From NCBI RefSeq assembly GCF_000241485.1, contig NZ_JH584243.1, forward strand, positions 154,314 through 201,042: 46,729 bases of DNA. Direction: 5' to 3'. Of this stretch, positions 9,819 to 17,593 are shown piece after piece. This stretch comes from Sphingomonas sp. PAMC 26605 (lineage in GTDB: Bacteria > Pseudomonadota > Alphaproteobacteria > Sphingomonadales > Sphingomonadaceae). The position numbers were made by a program, and so were the translations under genes. The notes under the pieces were generated by a model. It was not told the origin of the DNA and did no database searches. It saw only the letters and a program-made list of their open reading frames with translations. The first letter of the stretch is position 1. Every line of letters starts with the position of its first letter.

Positions 9819-10463
9819 ATGACTATTCAGCACTTTTCCGGGATTGCCGTTCCCGACAGCGCTATCGCGCGCGACATAACGGCCTTTATCCGTGAGACCG
9901 AAAACGATCTTCTGTTTAATCATTCTAGTCGTGTTTACCTGTGGGCGGCGTCCGCCGGCCAGCGCAAGGGCATGAAATTTGACCCTGAGCTGTTGTATGC
10001 AGGAGCCATGTTTCACGACGTCGGGCTGACACCAGCCTACAAGTCGTCGTCAATCCGTTTCGAGGTCGATGGTGCGAACGCTGCTCGCGACTTCCTGCGG
10101 GGCCGGGGGATCGCTGAGGCCGACATCGAGAAGGTGTGGACCGGCATCGCGCTCCACACCACGCCTGGCATTCCGGAGCACATGCATCCCGAGATCGCGC
10201 TCGTGACCGCCGGCGTCGAGATGGATGTGCTTGGGATCGGCTATGACGCGTTCACCGATGATGAACGCGACAGCATTACGCGGGCGCACCCGCGAGGGGA
10301 CGACTTCAAGAACCGCATCATCGATGCTTTCTACGACGGCATGAAGCACCGGCCCGATAGCACCTTTGGGACGGTTAACGACGACGTGCTGGCGCTGCGC
10401 GATCCAACTTTCGTCCGGCAGGACTTCTGCCAGATAATTCTCGGATCGCACTGGCACGCCTGA
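9819..10463 (+). CDS. HD-domain hydrolase (cyanamide hydratase-like)
   Basis: A 214-residue HD-superfamily metalloprotein. LYAGAMFHDVGLTPAY carries the His-Asp metal dyad, a His sits earlier (FNHSSRVYLWA), and a C-terminal HTTPGIPEHMHPEIALV segment supplies further His residues. The arrangement resembles fungal and bacterial cyanamide hydratase/DDI1-type HD enzymes, which hydrate nitrile-like bonds; this specificity is inferred only. The ATG at 9819 is chosen over a TTG three codons upstream because AAGGA (about 9804-9808) is ideally spaced from it. The amidohydrolase upstream and hydrolase downstream suggest a nitrogen-compound detoxification cassette. Confidence 0.75.
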   Translation: MTIQHFSGIAVPDSAIARDITAFIRETENDLLFNHSSRVYLWAASAGQRKGMKFDPELLYAGAMFHDVGLTPAYKSSSIRFEVDGANAARDFLRGRGIAEADIEKVWTGIALHTTPGIPEHMHPEIALVTAGVEMDVLGIGYDAFTDDERDSITRAHPRGDDFKNRIIDAFYDGMKHRPDSTFGTVNDDVLALRDPTFVRQDFCQIILGSHWHA

Positions 10464-10495
10464 CCGCGTCAGATCTCCTTATACTAGGAATTGTC

Positions 10496-11338
10496 ATGTC
10501 TCAGATTCACGAAACGGCGCCAAATATGAGCGTCGATGTCGGCAACCAACGTTATGCGTATCGTCGTTTTGGTCCTGGTGGTGAGCTTCCGCTGCTGTTT
10601 CTGCAACATTTCCGGGGAACGATGGATTACTGGGACCCGCAGGTCATCAACGCGTTTGCCGCTCATCGCGAGGTAATCCTATTCGATTACGCTGGGGTGG
10701 GGGGTTCAAGCGGTTCGCCATCCTCGACCGTGGCGGACATGGCACAGCAGGTTGCCGAGTTTTTGGCGGCGCTCGAATTAACGCAGGTCGACCTAGTGGG
10801 ATTCTCTCTCGGCGGCTTCGTGGCTCAACAGGTAGCGGTCGACCGGCCTTCGCTAGTTCGGCGCCTTGTATTGGCTGGCACCGGCCCTCGCGGAGGAAAC
10901 GGCATGGCTGGGTATACCGACGAGGTCGTAACTCACGCCACCCCTGACGTTTTCACCGACGACGACTTCCTGTTTCTGTTCTTCTCGCCAAGCCAAAGCA
11001 GCCAAGCAGCAGGTGCCGCCTTCCTCAAACGACGAGCGTCGCGGACAGGAGAACCGGACGGTCCAACGGGCACCGCTGTCAGGGATGCTCAACTTGGTGC
11101 AATCGCGGAATGGGGAGCATCAACAGGCGGTAACTACTCTTACCTGGAGACTATCCACCAGCCAACGTTTGTCGCAAACGGCACCCGAGATCTAATGGTG
11201 CCCAGCGTCAACTCTTTGATTTTGTCTCAGAATATGCCCTCTGCGCTGCTTTCACTCTATCCCGACGCCGGGCATGGCGCGATATTCCAGTATCCTGAGC
11301 TATTCACAGATCAGGCGATCCGCTTCTTGTCATCGTGA
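10496..11338 (+). CDS. Alpha/beta hydrolase (Ser nucleophile)
   Basis: A 280-residue cytosolic alpha/beta hydrolase. The oxyanion region is FLQHFRGTMDYWDP, the nucleophile elbow VGFSLGGFVAQ contains the Ser, the acid is in NGTRDLMVP, and the His is in PDAGHGAIFQYPE. It lacks a signal peptide, unlike the other hydrolase at 4076. The family covers esterases, haloperoxidase-like proteins and C-C hydrolases; nothing here singles out one. It starts 32 bases after the HD hydrolase. The next gene's mRNA leader begins within 5 bases of its stop, so co-transcription with the SDR at 11404 is likely. Confidence 0.82.
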   Translation: MSQIHETAPNMSVDVGNQRYAYRRFGPGGELPLLFLQHFRGTMDYWDPQVINAFAAHREVILFDYAGVGGSSGSPSSTVADMAQQVAEFLAALELTQVDLVGFSLGGFVAQQVAVDRPSLVRRLVLAGTGPRGGNGMAGYTDEVVTHATPDVFTDDDFLFLFFSPSQSSQAAGAAFLKRRASRTGEPDGPTGTAVRDAQLGAIAEWGASTGGNYSYLETIHQPTFVANGTRDLMVPSVNSLILSQNMPSALLSLYPDAGHGAIFQYPELFTDQAIRFLSS

Positions 11339-11403
11339 AGCAGTTTCCTCGATCCGCACGTGACCAAGGCTCAACCTCTCTGTCCGATCGCAAAGGAACG
11401 TCG

Positions 11404-12237
11404 ATGTCGAAGGTATGGTTGATAACGGGGAGCTCCCGCGGTCTTGGCAAGGCGCTGGCAGAGGCCGTGCTGGCAAATGGTGATCGGCTTGTTGCGACGG
11501 CACGCTCAGCCGGAAGCCTTGCCGGTTTGGCACAGCGCTATCAAGCAAACGTCCTGCCGTTCACGCTCGACGTGACGAGCATTGCAGGCGCGGATAGTGC
11601 TATCAAGGCGGCGATCGAAACTTTCGGTCGGCTGGATGTCGTCGCTAACGTTGCGGGTTTCGGGAACATCGGATCGGTGGAGGACACGTCGGCCGAAGAG
11701 ATCCGCGCCCAGATCGAGACGAACCTCTTCGGCGTTATCAACGTCACCAAGTCCGCCATTCCGGTAATGCGGCGACAAGGCTCGGGTCACTTCATCCAGT
11801 TCTCTTCTGTGGGGGGCCGGATCGGATCGACGGGGCGTGCGGCGTATTCAGCAGCCAAATGGGGCGTCGAGGGCTTCTCCGAGGCACTCTCTAAAGAAAT
11901 TGCGCCATTGGGGATTAAGGTCACGATTGTCGAACCGGGCGGTTTTCGCACGGACTTCGCCGGATCATCGACCTCGATAAACGAAAGCGGTCAAGATTAC
12001 GCCTCCACCGTGGGCGCCGCGGCGCGGTTCCAACGTGAGTACGACGGGATGCAGCCAGGCGACCCGGCGCGAGCAGCCCAGGCGATACTCGAAGTGGCGA
12101 GGTTAGATGCACCGCCGCTACGATTGCTGCTCGGAAGCGATGCCGTCAGTATCGTGGAGAAAGCTGATCTTGCTAAAATGGAGAGCGATCGCTTGTGGCG
12201 CAGCCTAAGTATATCGACAGACTTTCCTGTCGATTAG
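11404..12237 (+). CDS. Short-chain dehydrogenase/reductase (SDR)
   Basis: A 277-residue classical SDR. The cofactor motif TGSSRGLGK lies at the N-terminus, NVAGFGNIG follows (NNAG-equivalent), the catalytic Ser is in QFSSVGGRIG, and YSAAK is the YxxxK pair. The length and the C-terminal substrate-loop region fit the oxidoreductase group that E. coli YbbO-like and retinol-dehydrogenase-like SDRs belong to. The frame is open from 11335, but the ATG at 11404 is preceded by AAGGAACG and starts exactly at the Rossmann strand, so it is preferred. A second SDR lies 168 bases downstream. Confidence 0.85.
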   Translation: MSKVWLITGSSRGLGKALAEAVLANGDRLVATARSAGSLAGLAQRYQANVLPFTLDVTSIAGADSAIKAAIETFGRLDVVANVAGFGNIGSVEDTSAEEIRAQIETNLFGVINVTKSAIPVMRRQGSGHFIQFSSVGGRIGSTGRAAYSAAKWGVEGFSEALSKEIAPLGIKVTIVEPGGFRTDFAGSSTSINESGQDYASTVGAAARFQREYDGMQPGDPARAAQAILEVARLDAPPLRLLLGSDAVSIVEKADLAKMESDRLWRSLSISTDFPVD

Positions 12238-12405
12238 AAGCGCGCGGCGGGTTTCGTCGGACAACGACTGAGCGCCCATGTTCGACGAAATAGGTTCAAT
12301 ACTTACGGCCAACCTCGTCGACCAGCGCAACAGCAGCCATGAACGTGATGATGGCCGACAGATCATCGACCCCTTCGTTTTACGATATCAGCTTGGAGTG
12401 ACGAC

Positions 12406-13224
12406 GTGACCTCACCATCTAACAAGCCCGTGGTTCTGGTAACCGGAGCCTCCTCGGGGATCGGGAAAGATATTGCTCATCGGCTTCTCGTGGAGGGCTA
12501 CGACGTCTTTGCTGGCGCGAGACGGGTGGATAGAATGTCCGACTTGGCAGGCGCCGGAGCGGTCGTAATTGGCCTGGACGTCACCGATGATGCCTCGATG
12601 GTGACGGCGGTTGAAAGGATCATTGAAGCTCGGGGCCACATTGACGTGCTCGTCAACGCCGCAGGTTACGGCCAGTACGGTGCGCTCGAAGATGTGTCGC
12701 TGGATGATGGCCGCCGTCAGATGGAGACAAACCTGATGGGCCCCGCACGTCTCATTCAGCTGTGCCTGCCGACAATGCGCGCGCAGCGGCGCGGTTGGAT
12801 CCTCAATATTAGTTCGATTGGCGGCAAACTCGCAATGCCTCTGGGCGGTTGGTATCACGCCTCCAAGTTCGCGCTCGAGGGTTATTCGGATACGCTCCGC
12901 AACGAGGTGCGACAGTTCGATATCGACGTGGTCGTCATCGAACCGGGTGGAATTCAATCCGAATGGGGTAACATTGCTGCCACGGCTGCCGCGCAGGCGT
13001 CCGGGCAAGGTGCTTACGCACGAATGGTCGACAAGTTCGCGAAGACGCAGAACCTCAAAACGCCGCCACCAAGCGTTGTGTCCGATATGGTGATGAAGGC
13101 CCTAAGGGCGAAGCGGCCCGCTACCCGCTACAGTGGCGGGCTTGGCGCTCGTCCACTGCTTATTCTTCGTAAAGTCCTTTCGGATCGGATGCTCGATCGA
13201 TTGACCATGCTGGCGTTTCGCTGA
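12406..13224 (+). CDS. Short-chain dehydrogenase/reductase (SDR), second copy
   Basis: A 272-residue classical SDR with TGASSGIGK at the N-terminus, VNAAGYGQYG, the catalytic Ser in NISSIGGKL, and YHASK as the YxxxK pair. It begins with GTG, with a TTGGAG at 12393-12398 as a weak ribosome-binding site. It is clearly related to the preceding SDR in overall plan but differs in sequence, so this is not a recent tandem duplication. It is the last gene of the long + strand metabolic run; after it come ~490 bases without a gene and then the accessory region. Confidence 0.85.
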   Translation: MTSPSNKPVVLVTGASSGIGKDIAHRLLVEGYDVFAGARRVDRMSDLAGAGAVVIGLDVTDDASMVTAVERIIEARGHIDVLVNAAGYGQYGALEDVSLDDGRRQMETNLMGPARLIQLCLPTMRAQRRGWILNISSIGGKLAMPLGGWYHASKFALEGYSDTLRNEVRQFDIDVVVIEPGGIQSEWGNIAATAAAQASGQGAYARMVDKFAKTQNLKTPPPSVVSDMVMKALRAKRPATRYSGGLGARPLLILRKVLSDRMLDRLTMLAFR

Positions 13225-13716
13225 CTTCTTAGCTTGAGTGTGTGGACACCCTCCCGCGCTCAATTGGAGCGGTTACAAAGCCGCTCACAATGAGAACCCG
13301 TGGAGAAGGGGCCGCCACGCTAAAAGCTTCGAGCGTGTAACGACGTCTTCATGGGGCGGTACAACGAGCAGACTCAGATTTACGCGAAGGTTTTACCAGG
13401 CCCTTAACGGCGCGCATCTGTCCAAGCGGCCTGAGTTCCATCAATGGCGCATCTCTTGCAAGACACGGATCACGTCGCGGGTGTAATAGACAAATTGCTC
13501 AAATTTTGTCACGCTCGGGTATAATAACTAGCAGTTACTCGCATTCCCCGAACATCGGGCGGCAACCGTCCTCAGTTGGCACCAACGTAATTCACGTCAC
13601 GCCGCTTATCGCTGGCTCGTTGACCTAGTTTCTTAAACCAGTGATCGTATCGGAACGACGAAGAGTGGCGTCGGACAAATCAATAAATGGTTGTTTAATA
13701 TTATTGATTTATCAAA
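13225..13716 (+). other. Intergenic stretch before the cytochrome c gene
   Basis: About 490 bases without a supported gene; the one open frame (13238-13486) has no ribosome-binding site and low-complexity composition. The right third becomes unusually AT-rich for this window. A TATAAT hexamer lies at 13520-13525, but the nearest TTG-type -35 element is 19 bases away, so a promoter is only possible. It also contains the inverted repeat listed at 13677-13710. Confidence 0.4.
13677..13710 (+). promoter_or_regulatory. Perfect 10-bp inverted repeat upstream of cytochrome c gene (operator candidate)
   Basis: AAATCAATAA (13677-13686) and TTATTGATTT (13701-13710) are exact reverse complements separated by 14 bases, in an AT-rich patch ending about 20 bases before the cytochrome start. 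The placement and symmetry suggest a binding site for a dimeric regulator. The half-site does not match a regulator I can name. Confidence 0.45.
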
Positions 13717-13731
13717 ATGGGAATTACTATA

Positions 13732-14088
13732 ATGGTCAGATTATTCGTTGAACACTCCCTCCTTATCCTGGGCCTGGTGGCCGCCGCACCCTCGCCGGAT
13801 GGCAAGCAGATAGTCGAGCGCGGTAGCGCAACTGGGGCTCCTCCTTGCTCATCCTGTCACGGAAACAATCTGCAGGGGAACACCGCGATCAAGGCTCCCG
13901 CAATTGCAGGGCTTCCCGCATCTAAAATCCTGGAGCGCCTTGCCCACTACGCCAGCCCTAAAGGGCACAACGCAGCCATGCGGGCCGTTGCTACCGCACT
14001 CAGTCCGTCCGAACAAATCGCGGTCGCCAAGTATATTTCTCGGTTAGCATTCGATAGTTCCGGGCGTGCACCTTCCGGTACACCCTGA
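13732..14088 (+). CDS. Small exported c-type cytochrome
   Basis: A 118-residue protein with a hydrophobic N-terminal export signal (SLLILGLVAAAPS) and one haem-attachment motif CSSCH at residues 39-43. A Met in the C-terminal half (AAMRAVATAL, Met83) is a plausible axial ligand, as in class I cytochromes c553/c4-type. It probably works as a periplasmic electron carrier or as the detached cytochrome subunit of a dehydrogenase. ATGs at 13717 and 13732 are both possible; the second gives a better signal peptide and has GGGAA 8 bases upstream. No oxidase or dehydrogenase partner is adjacent. The inverted repeat just upstream hints at specific regulation. Confidence 0.75.
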   Translation: MVRLFVEHSLLILGLVAAAPSPDGKQIVERGSATGAPPCSSCHGNNLQGNTAIKAPAIAGLPASKILERLAHYASPKGHNAAMRAVATALSPSEQIAVAKYISRLAFDSSGRAPSGTP

Positions 14089-14458
14089 ATTCCATAGCTC
14101 CTTGCGAGGACATACGGGATTTATCTGCCGACGCCAGAGTGCGGAGGTTATGGGGGCGAGCACAGCGTAGGCCGTCACCGATTATTTGCGCTACCTGAGC
14201 GGGGCTGCTCGTGCTTAGCATATTCTGGGTTCGTTCGATGTGCCGCCCCTTCCTTGGTCGCTGCGATCGTAATTGCGTTGAGGACCGCAGCCTCACGGCC
14301 GTGACGCTACGGCCGGTCTTCAACATCAGAATAACTAGGGTATACCCTGGCAGCTCACGATAGATGGAACACCATCTGCGTCTTATCAGGGTCTTTATCA
14401 TAGATATTGAACACTCCGTGCGAAAGGTCTAGAGCCTGTTCGAACAGACGAGGTTCAG
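14089..14458 (+). other. Intergenic region between cytochrome c and resolvase, with palindromes
   Basis: About 370 bases with no supported gene. It holds a 7-bp stem (CGGCCGT at 14296-14302 with ACGGCCG at 14309-14315), a perfect 12-bp palindrome AGGGTATACCCT (14337-14348) and a second, CTGTTCGAACAG (14436-14447). Because a serine resolvase starts at 14459, these are candidates for recombination subsites or autoregulatory operators. Confidence 0.45.
14436..14447 (+). promoter_or_regulatory. 12-bp palindrome just upstream of resolvase
   Basis: CTGTTCGAACAG is its own reverse complement and ends 11 bases before the resolvase ATG, overlapping the region where a promoter or ribosome-binding site should be. 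It may be an operator or a res subsite; it does not match the alphaproteobacterial LexA box (GAAC-N7-GTTC). Confidence 0.4.
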
Positions 14459-15022
14459 ATGGCGCTATTTGGTTACGCACGTGTATCGACGTCTGAGCAG
14501 GATCTTAGCATTCAGCAGGCAGCGCTCCTTGCCGCGGGATGTCAAACGATCCGCGCGGAGAAAAAGTCCGGGACTGAGCGCGGGCCGCGAACAGAGTTGC
14601 AAATCCTGCTCGACTTCCTCCGAGAGGGGGACACACTGGTGGTGACGCGGATTGATCGGCTCGCCAGATCGATGAAGGATCTGCAAGATATCGTTCATGA
14701 GCTGAAGGGCAGGGGGGTTGCACTTAAAGCAACCGAACAGCCGATCGACACCGGCACCGCAGCTGGTAAAGCGTTTCTCGATATGCTGGGTGTGTTTGCA
14801 GAGTTCGAAACCAACCTACGACGGGAGCGTCAGACGGAAGGTATAGAAGCTGCCAAGGCGAGGGGAGTCTATAAAGGTGGTAAGGCGCGGATCGACCCTG
14901 AAGCCGTCCGGAAGCTTGCTGCTGACGGGGTGAAACCTGCCCATATTGCGAGGCAGCTCGGCATTTCCCGAGGTACCGTGTATCGGTTTATCGCAAAATC
15001 GGAGGATGCCGGATCAACATAG
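14459..15022 (+). CDS. Serine recombinase, Tn3-resolvase/invertase family
   Basis: A 187-residue resolvase. The N-terminal catalytic domain begins FGYARVSTSEQDL with the nucleophilic Ser near residue 10; VTRIDRLARSMKDL supplies the conserved active-site Arg residues; the long dimerisation E-helix (FAEFETNLRRERQTEGI) follows; and the C-terminal helix-turn-helix is IARQLGISRGTVYRFI. This is the normal length for Tn3/gamma-delta-type resolvases and DNA invertases. GAGG lies 6-9 bases before the ATG. No transposase of the Tn3 family is nearby, so it is either a remnant or a stand-alone recombinase. It marks the left side of the accessory island. Confidence 0.92.
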   Translation: MALFGYARVSTSEQDLSIQQAALLAAGCQTIRAEKKSGTERGPRTELQILLDFLREGDTLVVTRIDRLARSMKDLQDIVHELKGRGVALKATEQPIDTGTAAGKAFLDMLGVFAEFETNLRRERQTEGIEAAKARGVYKGGKARIDPEAVRKLAADGVKPAHIARQLGISRGTVYRFIAKSEDAGST

Positions 15023-15217
15023 AGCTCGCCGAACAGCGCTAGGTCGCAGGCTTGGATCGCGTCTGAACCCGCGTCTGTGTTTTTATTGCCACCAAAATGC
15101 TCGGTACGTTAAGAGGGCCAAAATAGGTGGCGATGATTAAACAAACGCTCAGCGCCTGAGATGTTCAGGATGAGTTTGCAGATTTTCAATACAAAGCACC
15201 TTGGAAGGAAGTCTACA

Positions 15218-15715
15218 TTGACTGACGAAACTACGAACACCGTTGAACTTGCGACCGAATTGACGATGGCATGGCTGTCGAACCCGAATACGCGCACGTC
15301 GGCGGAGGATGTCCCTGCATTCTTGAAGTCGATGCATGACGCAGTGATCGGCCTCTCAACTGCGCCGGTGGAGGCTCTCTCCGCTGGAGAGACTCCTGAA
15401 TTTACAGGCGCTGTCACTGCACGGAAGTCGCTGGCAAATCCTGATGTCATTATCTCAATGATCGATGGAAAGCCGTACAAGACGCTGACGCGACATCTGT
15501 CCACCAACGGTCTGACACCCGCAGAATATCGCGCGCGCTATGGTTTGAAAGCCGACTATCCCATGACCGCACCATCCTATTCGGCGATGCGCCGTGATAT
15601 GGCGAAGAAAATCGGCCTCGGCCGAAAGCCGGGTGAGAAAGCCTCCGTCAAGGCAGAAGCTGTCGAATCCGCACCAAAGCGTGGCCGTCCCGCGAAAGCG
15701 GGCGAACCGGCTTGA
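15218..15715 (+). CDS. MucR/Ros family transcriptional regulator lacking canonical zinc ligands
   Basis: A 165-residue MucR-family DNA-binding protein; these repress or organise exopolysaccharide, motility and symbiosis/virulence genes in alphaproteobacteria. The N-terminal helical part (AWLSNPNTRTSAEDVPAFL) and the C-terminal GLTPAEYRARYGLKADYPM block with KKIGLGRK are classic. The zinc-finger segment reads IISMIDGKPYKTLTRHL, so the usual first Cys is Ser and the final His before GLTP is missing. Zinc-independent Ros homologues are known. A TTG start at 15218 is chosen because AAGGAAG ends 7 bases upstream; the frame is open further upstream but without MucR-like sequence. It sits between a resolvase and a gene-poor zone. 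Confidence 0.87.
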   Translation: MTDETTNTVELATELTMAWLSNPNTRTSAEDVPAFLKSMHDAVIGLSTAPVEALSAGETPEFTGAVTARKSLANPDVIISMIDGKPYKTLTRHLSTNGLTPAEYRARYGLKADYPMTAPSYSAMRRDMAKKIGLGRKPGEKASVKAEAVESAPKRGRPAKAGEPA

Positions 15716-15724
15716 GGCGACAGG

Positions 15725-15751
15725 CGGCGAACATCCCAGGCATGTTCGCCG
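15725..15751 (+). terminator. Hairpin after mucR-like gene
   Basis: A 10-bp stem (CGGCGAACAT / ATGTTCGCCG) with a 7-base loop starts 10 bases after the MucR-family stop codon. There is no T-tract, so it is only a probable terminator. Confidence 0.45.
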
Positions 15752-16667
15752 TCGTCTGGGCCATTGCTCCGAACCATTCGTCGCGAGGAAGCGGGGGGCT
15801 TCCACCCTCTCACAAAGAGGAAAAGCGGTGAAGGTTGGCTGGCGGGAGGACCGGCTGCTTTCAGGGTCATTTGGGTGGAAACCGGAATGGCCGCTATCGG
15901 ATAGCTACCTACCGAAGCGGACGTTCGTTCAGGTGGTCGCGCGGTCGAGTAAAGAGGGTGAACAAATGGCGTTGCCTCGCTTTGTCGCCAAACTCCTAAA
16001 ATTCTTCCGTCGCATATGTCACCCGCTTTGCCCGTCGCCTGGCATATCCTGTTCAGACGCGGGCCCGGCTCCGGGGCCCGAAAACGAACGGAGCAATGGC
16101 ACAATAGTGCGCCGCGGCTGATCGTCCACGGACAGCTAAACCCTCATGTTCTGAACTGATTGTTTGGGTTAAACTGGTCGATCCACCGGCCCAATCCTTG
16201 ATGAAGTGAAGGAAATCCGGCTCGGCCACGGCAACCATGCGGTAAGTTTCGGCGCGTTTCGTCTAGCAATCGCGCAGATGTGGAAAAGCTCTTTCGTTAG
16301 CGGGTCGGCTCGCGTTGCCCACCCGCGCAGAGCCGATTTGCATCTCATCGTTCTTAAATGGGTTTCTGACACGCGGAAACTTTTGGAAAGCCGTGCCTCG
16401 GGCGGCAGCGTCAAAACCGTCCGATTCGGACACCAAGCCGCCGTATTGCGCCGCATGAGCAGACTGTCGCGTGCGTCACCCTAGTCGCCGACGTTTTGAT
16501 GACGGCTGCACCCAAATTCTCTACATCACTCCGTCCGACATCGTGCATCGGCTAATGGGCAAGAGAGCTTGATTCAAACCAACAGATTGCTTGTTCAAGC
16601 GTGACGGGGCGCATTGAATGAATTACCTCGGAGACGGTCGAGGCAGAACCTCCAGGGATCAGGAACA
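15752..16667 (+). other. Gene-poor island DNA before the CBASS locus
   Basis: About 900 bases with no convincing gene. A 51-codon frame at 15966-16121 (starting MALPRFVAKLLKFFRRI) has AGAGGG upstream and could be a small protein, but it resembles nothing I know. On the - strand near 16053-16238 a short frame containing AVAEPDFLHFIKDWAGG has protein-like composition and may be a remnant of a larger gene. The stretch probably represents recombination debris at the island edge. Confidence 0.35.
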
Positions 16668-17333
16668 ATGACGCCGGAGAATGGACGCCGTCGCGAGCTT
16701 GCGAACATCAAGCGAATATCCGATCAGCTTTGCACCTCACACGCATGGCTGGCCGGCCACAACGCCCGGTGGGCCACAGTCATCGACGTTGGCGTGCTGC
16801 TTAGTTCGGCGTGGGTCGCGTCCCTCGCTTTCATCGATCCCGCGCTGGCTGCCTCCATCACGCCGGGAGATCTCAAGCCAACGTTCTGGATCGGACTGAT
16901 GGGCCTCCTTGCGTTCGGCCTCACCCTGATACAGACCCGGCTGGACCTGCGCGGACGGGCGGACTCGCACCGGCGGGCACTGGACGCCTATACGCAAGTT
17001 AAGCGCGGAGCCTCTCGCCTCCTGTCCGAGGAGGGCGAACCCGACGAGTCTATCTTCAACGAGGTGCTGGCGAAGCAGGACTTCGCCTCTTCGCTTGGCA
17101 TCGCTGTCCCAGAGCGATGGTTTTTGCCTTTGAAGCAGAAGCACCTACTGAAGATCGCTACCAGCCGGCACCTCGACAAGCATCCGGCCGCAAACCTGCT
17201 CCTGCTCAAGCTGCAGCTTGCCGTGCGCGACTCCTTCGACAAGGCTGGACCCGACGACGAGGCGCGCGGACGTGATGCCGGAGTCGAACGGGCGAGTATG
17301 CAGGACGATGGGAAGGTAAGTGCCCTCGTTTAG
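16668..17333 (+). CDS. Two-TM SLATT-like protein, putative CBASS membrane effector
   Basis: A 221-residue membrane protein. After a short polar helix (RRRELANIKRISDQL), two TM segments lie at about residues 36-60 and 71-90, separated by a short loop, followed by a long cytosolic helical part (RADSHRRALDAYTQVKRGA). This order is that of SLATT-domain proteins, predicted pore-forming effectors linked to nucleotide second-messenger systems. It lies upstream of, and in the same direction as, a CD-NTase operon, so the likely role is membrane disruption when a cyclic oligonucleotide is made. The ATG at 16668 is used; an upstream TTG would add 18 residues. The assignment to SLATT is by topology and position; a 260-base gap separates it from the next gene. 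Confidence 0.6.
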   Translation: MTPENGRRRELANIKRISDQLCTSHAWLAGHNARWATVIDVGVLLSSAWVASLAFIDPALAASITPGDLKPTFWIGLMGLLAFGLTLIQTRLDLRGRADSHRRALDAYTQVKRGASRLLSEEGEPDESIFNEVLAKQDFASSLGIAVPERWFLPLKQKHLLKIATSRHLDKHPAANLLLLKLQLAVRDSFDKAGPDDEARGRDAGVERASMQDDGKVSALV

Positions 17334-17442
17334 CCCTTTAACATCCGTCGCGACATCAAGGGGGGCATAGCCGGATTGCGACGCTGCCGATCTTCAAGCA
17401 CTGCTGGCAGGACACGCCTACTCAACGCCGCCGCAAATGTTG

Positions 17443-17470
17443 GGTCGCCCGAAGAGATCTTCGGGCGACC
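17443..17470 (+). promoter_or_regulatory. Strong 13-bp hairpin between SLATT-like gene and the CBASS core
   Basis: GGTCGCCCGAAGA (17443-17455) and TCTTCGGGCGACC (17458-17470) are exact reverse complements with only 2 bases between, giving a very stable stem. It lies 110 bases after the SLATT-like stop and 124 bases before the next start. There is no T-run, so it may be a Rho-aided terminator, a processing or attenuation element, or a protein-binding site. Confidence 0.5.
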
Positions 17471-17593
17471 TGCCGCGCCATTAGTAGATTGGCATCGGCG
17501 GGGACTTCGCTAGATGCGAATGATGCCACACCCGATTTCGGTGTGGCCGATCGCATCGTCGGATTCGGGACGGAGTCAGGTGAGATTGAGAAC

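Noticed and set aside
13238..13486. 82-codon frame after the second SDR
   Set aside because: No ribosome-binding site and unnatural composition (Arg/Ser/Trp-rich).
13495..13525. Promoter TTGCTC...TATAAT
   Set aside because: The 19-base spacing is beyond the usual range and the nearest gene is ~200 bases away; left as a possibility only.
13704..13715. FNR/FixK-like box TTGAT-TT-ATCAA
   Set aside because: Spacing between half-sites is 2, not the required 4 bases, so it is not a canonical FNR box.
16053..16238. 61-codon - strand frame with AVAEPDFLHFIKDWAGG
   Set aside because: The first part looks protein-like but the end does not, no start signal is seen, and no family is recognised; noted as a possible remnant only.
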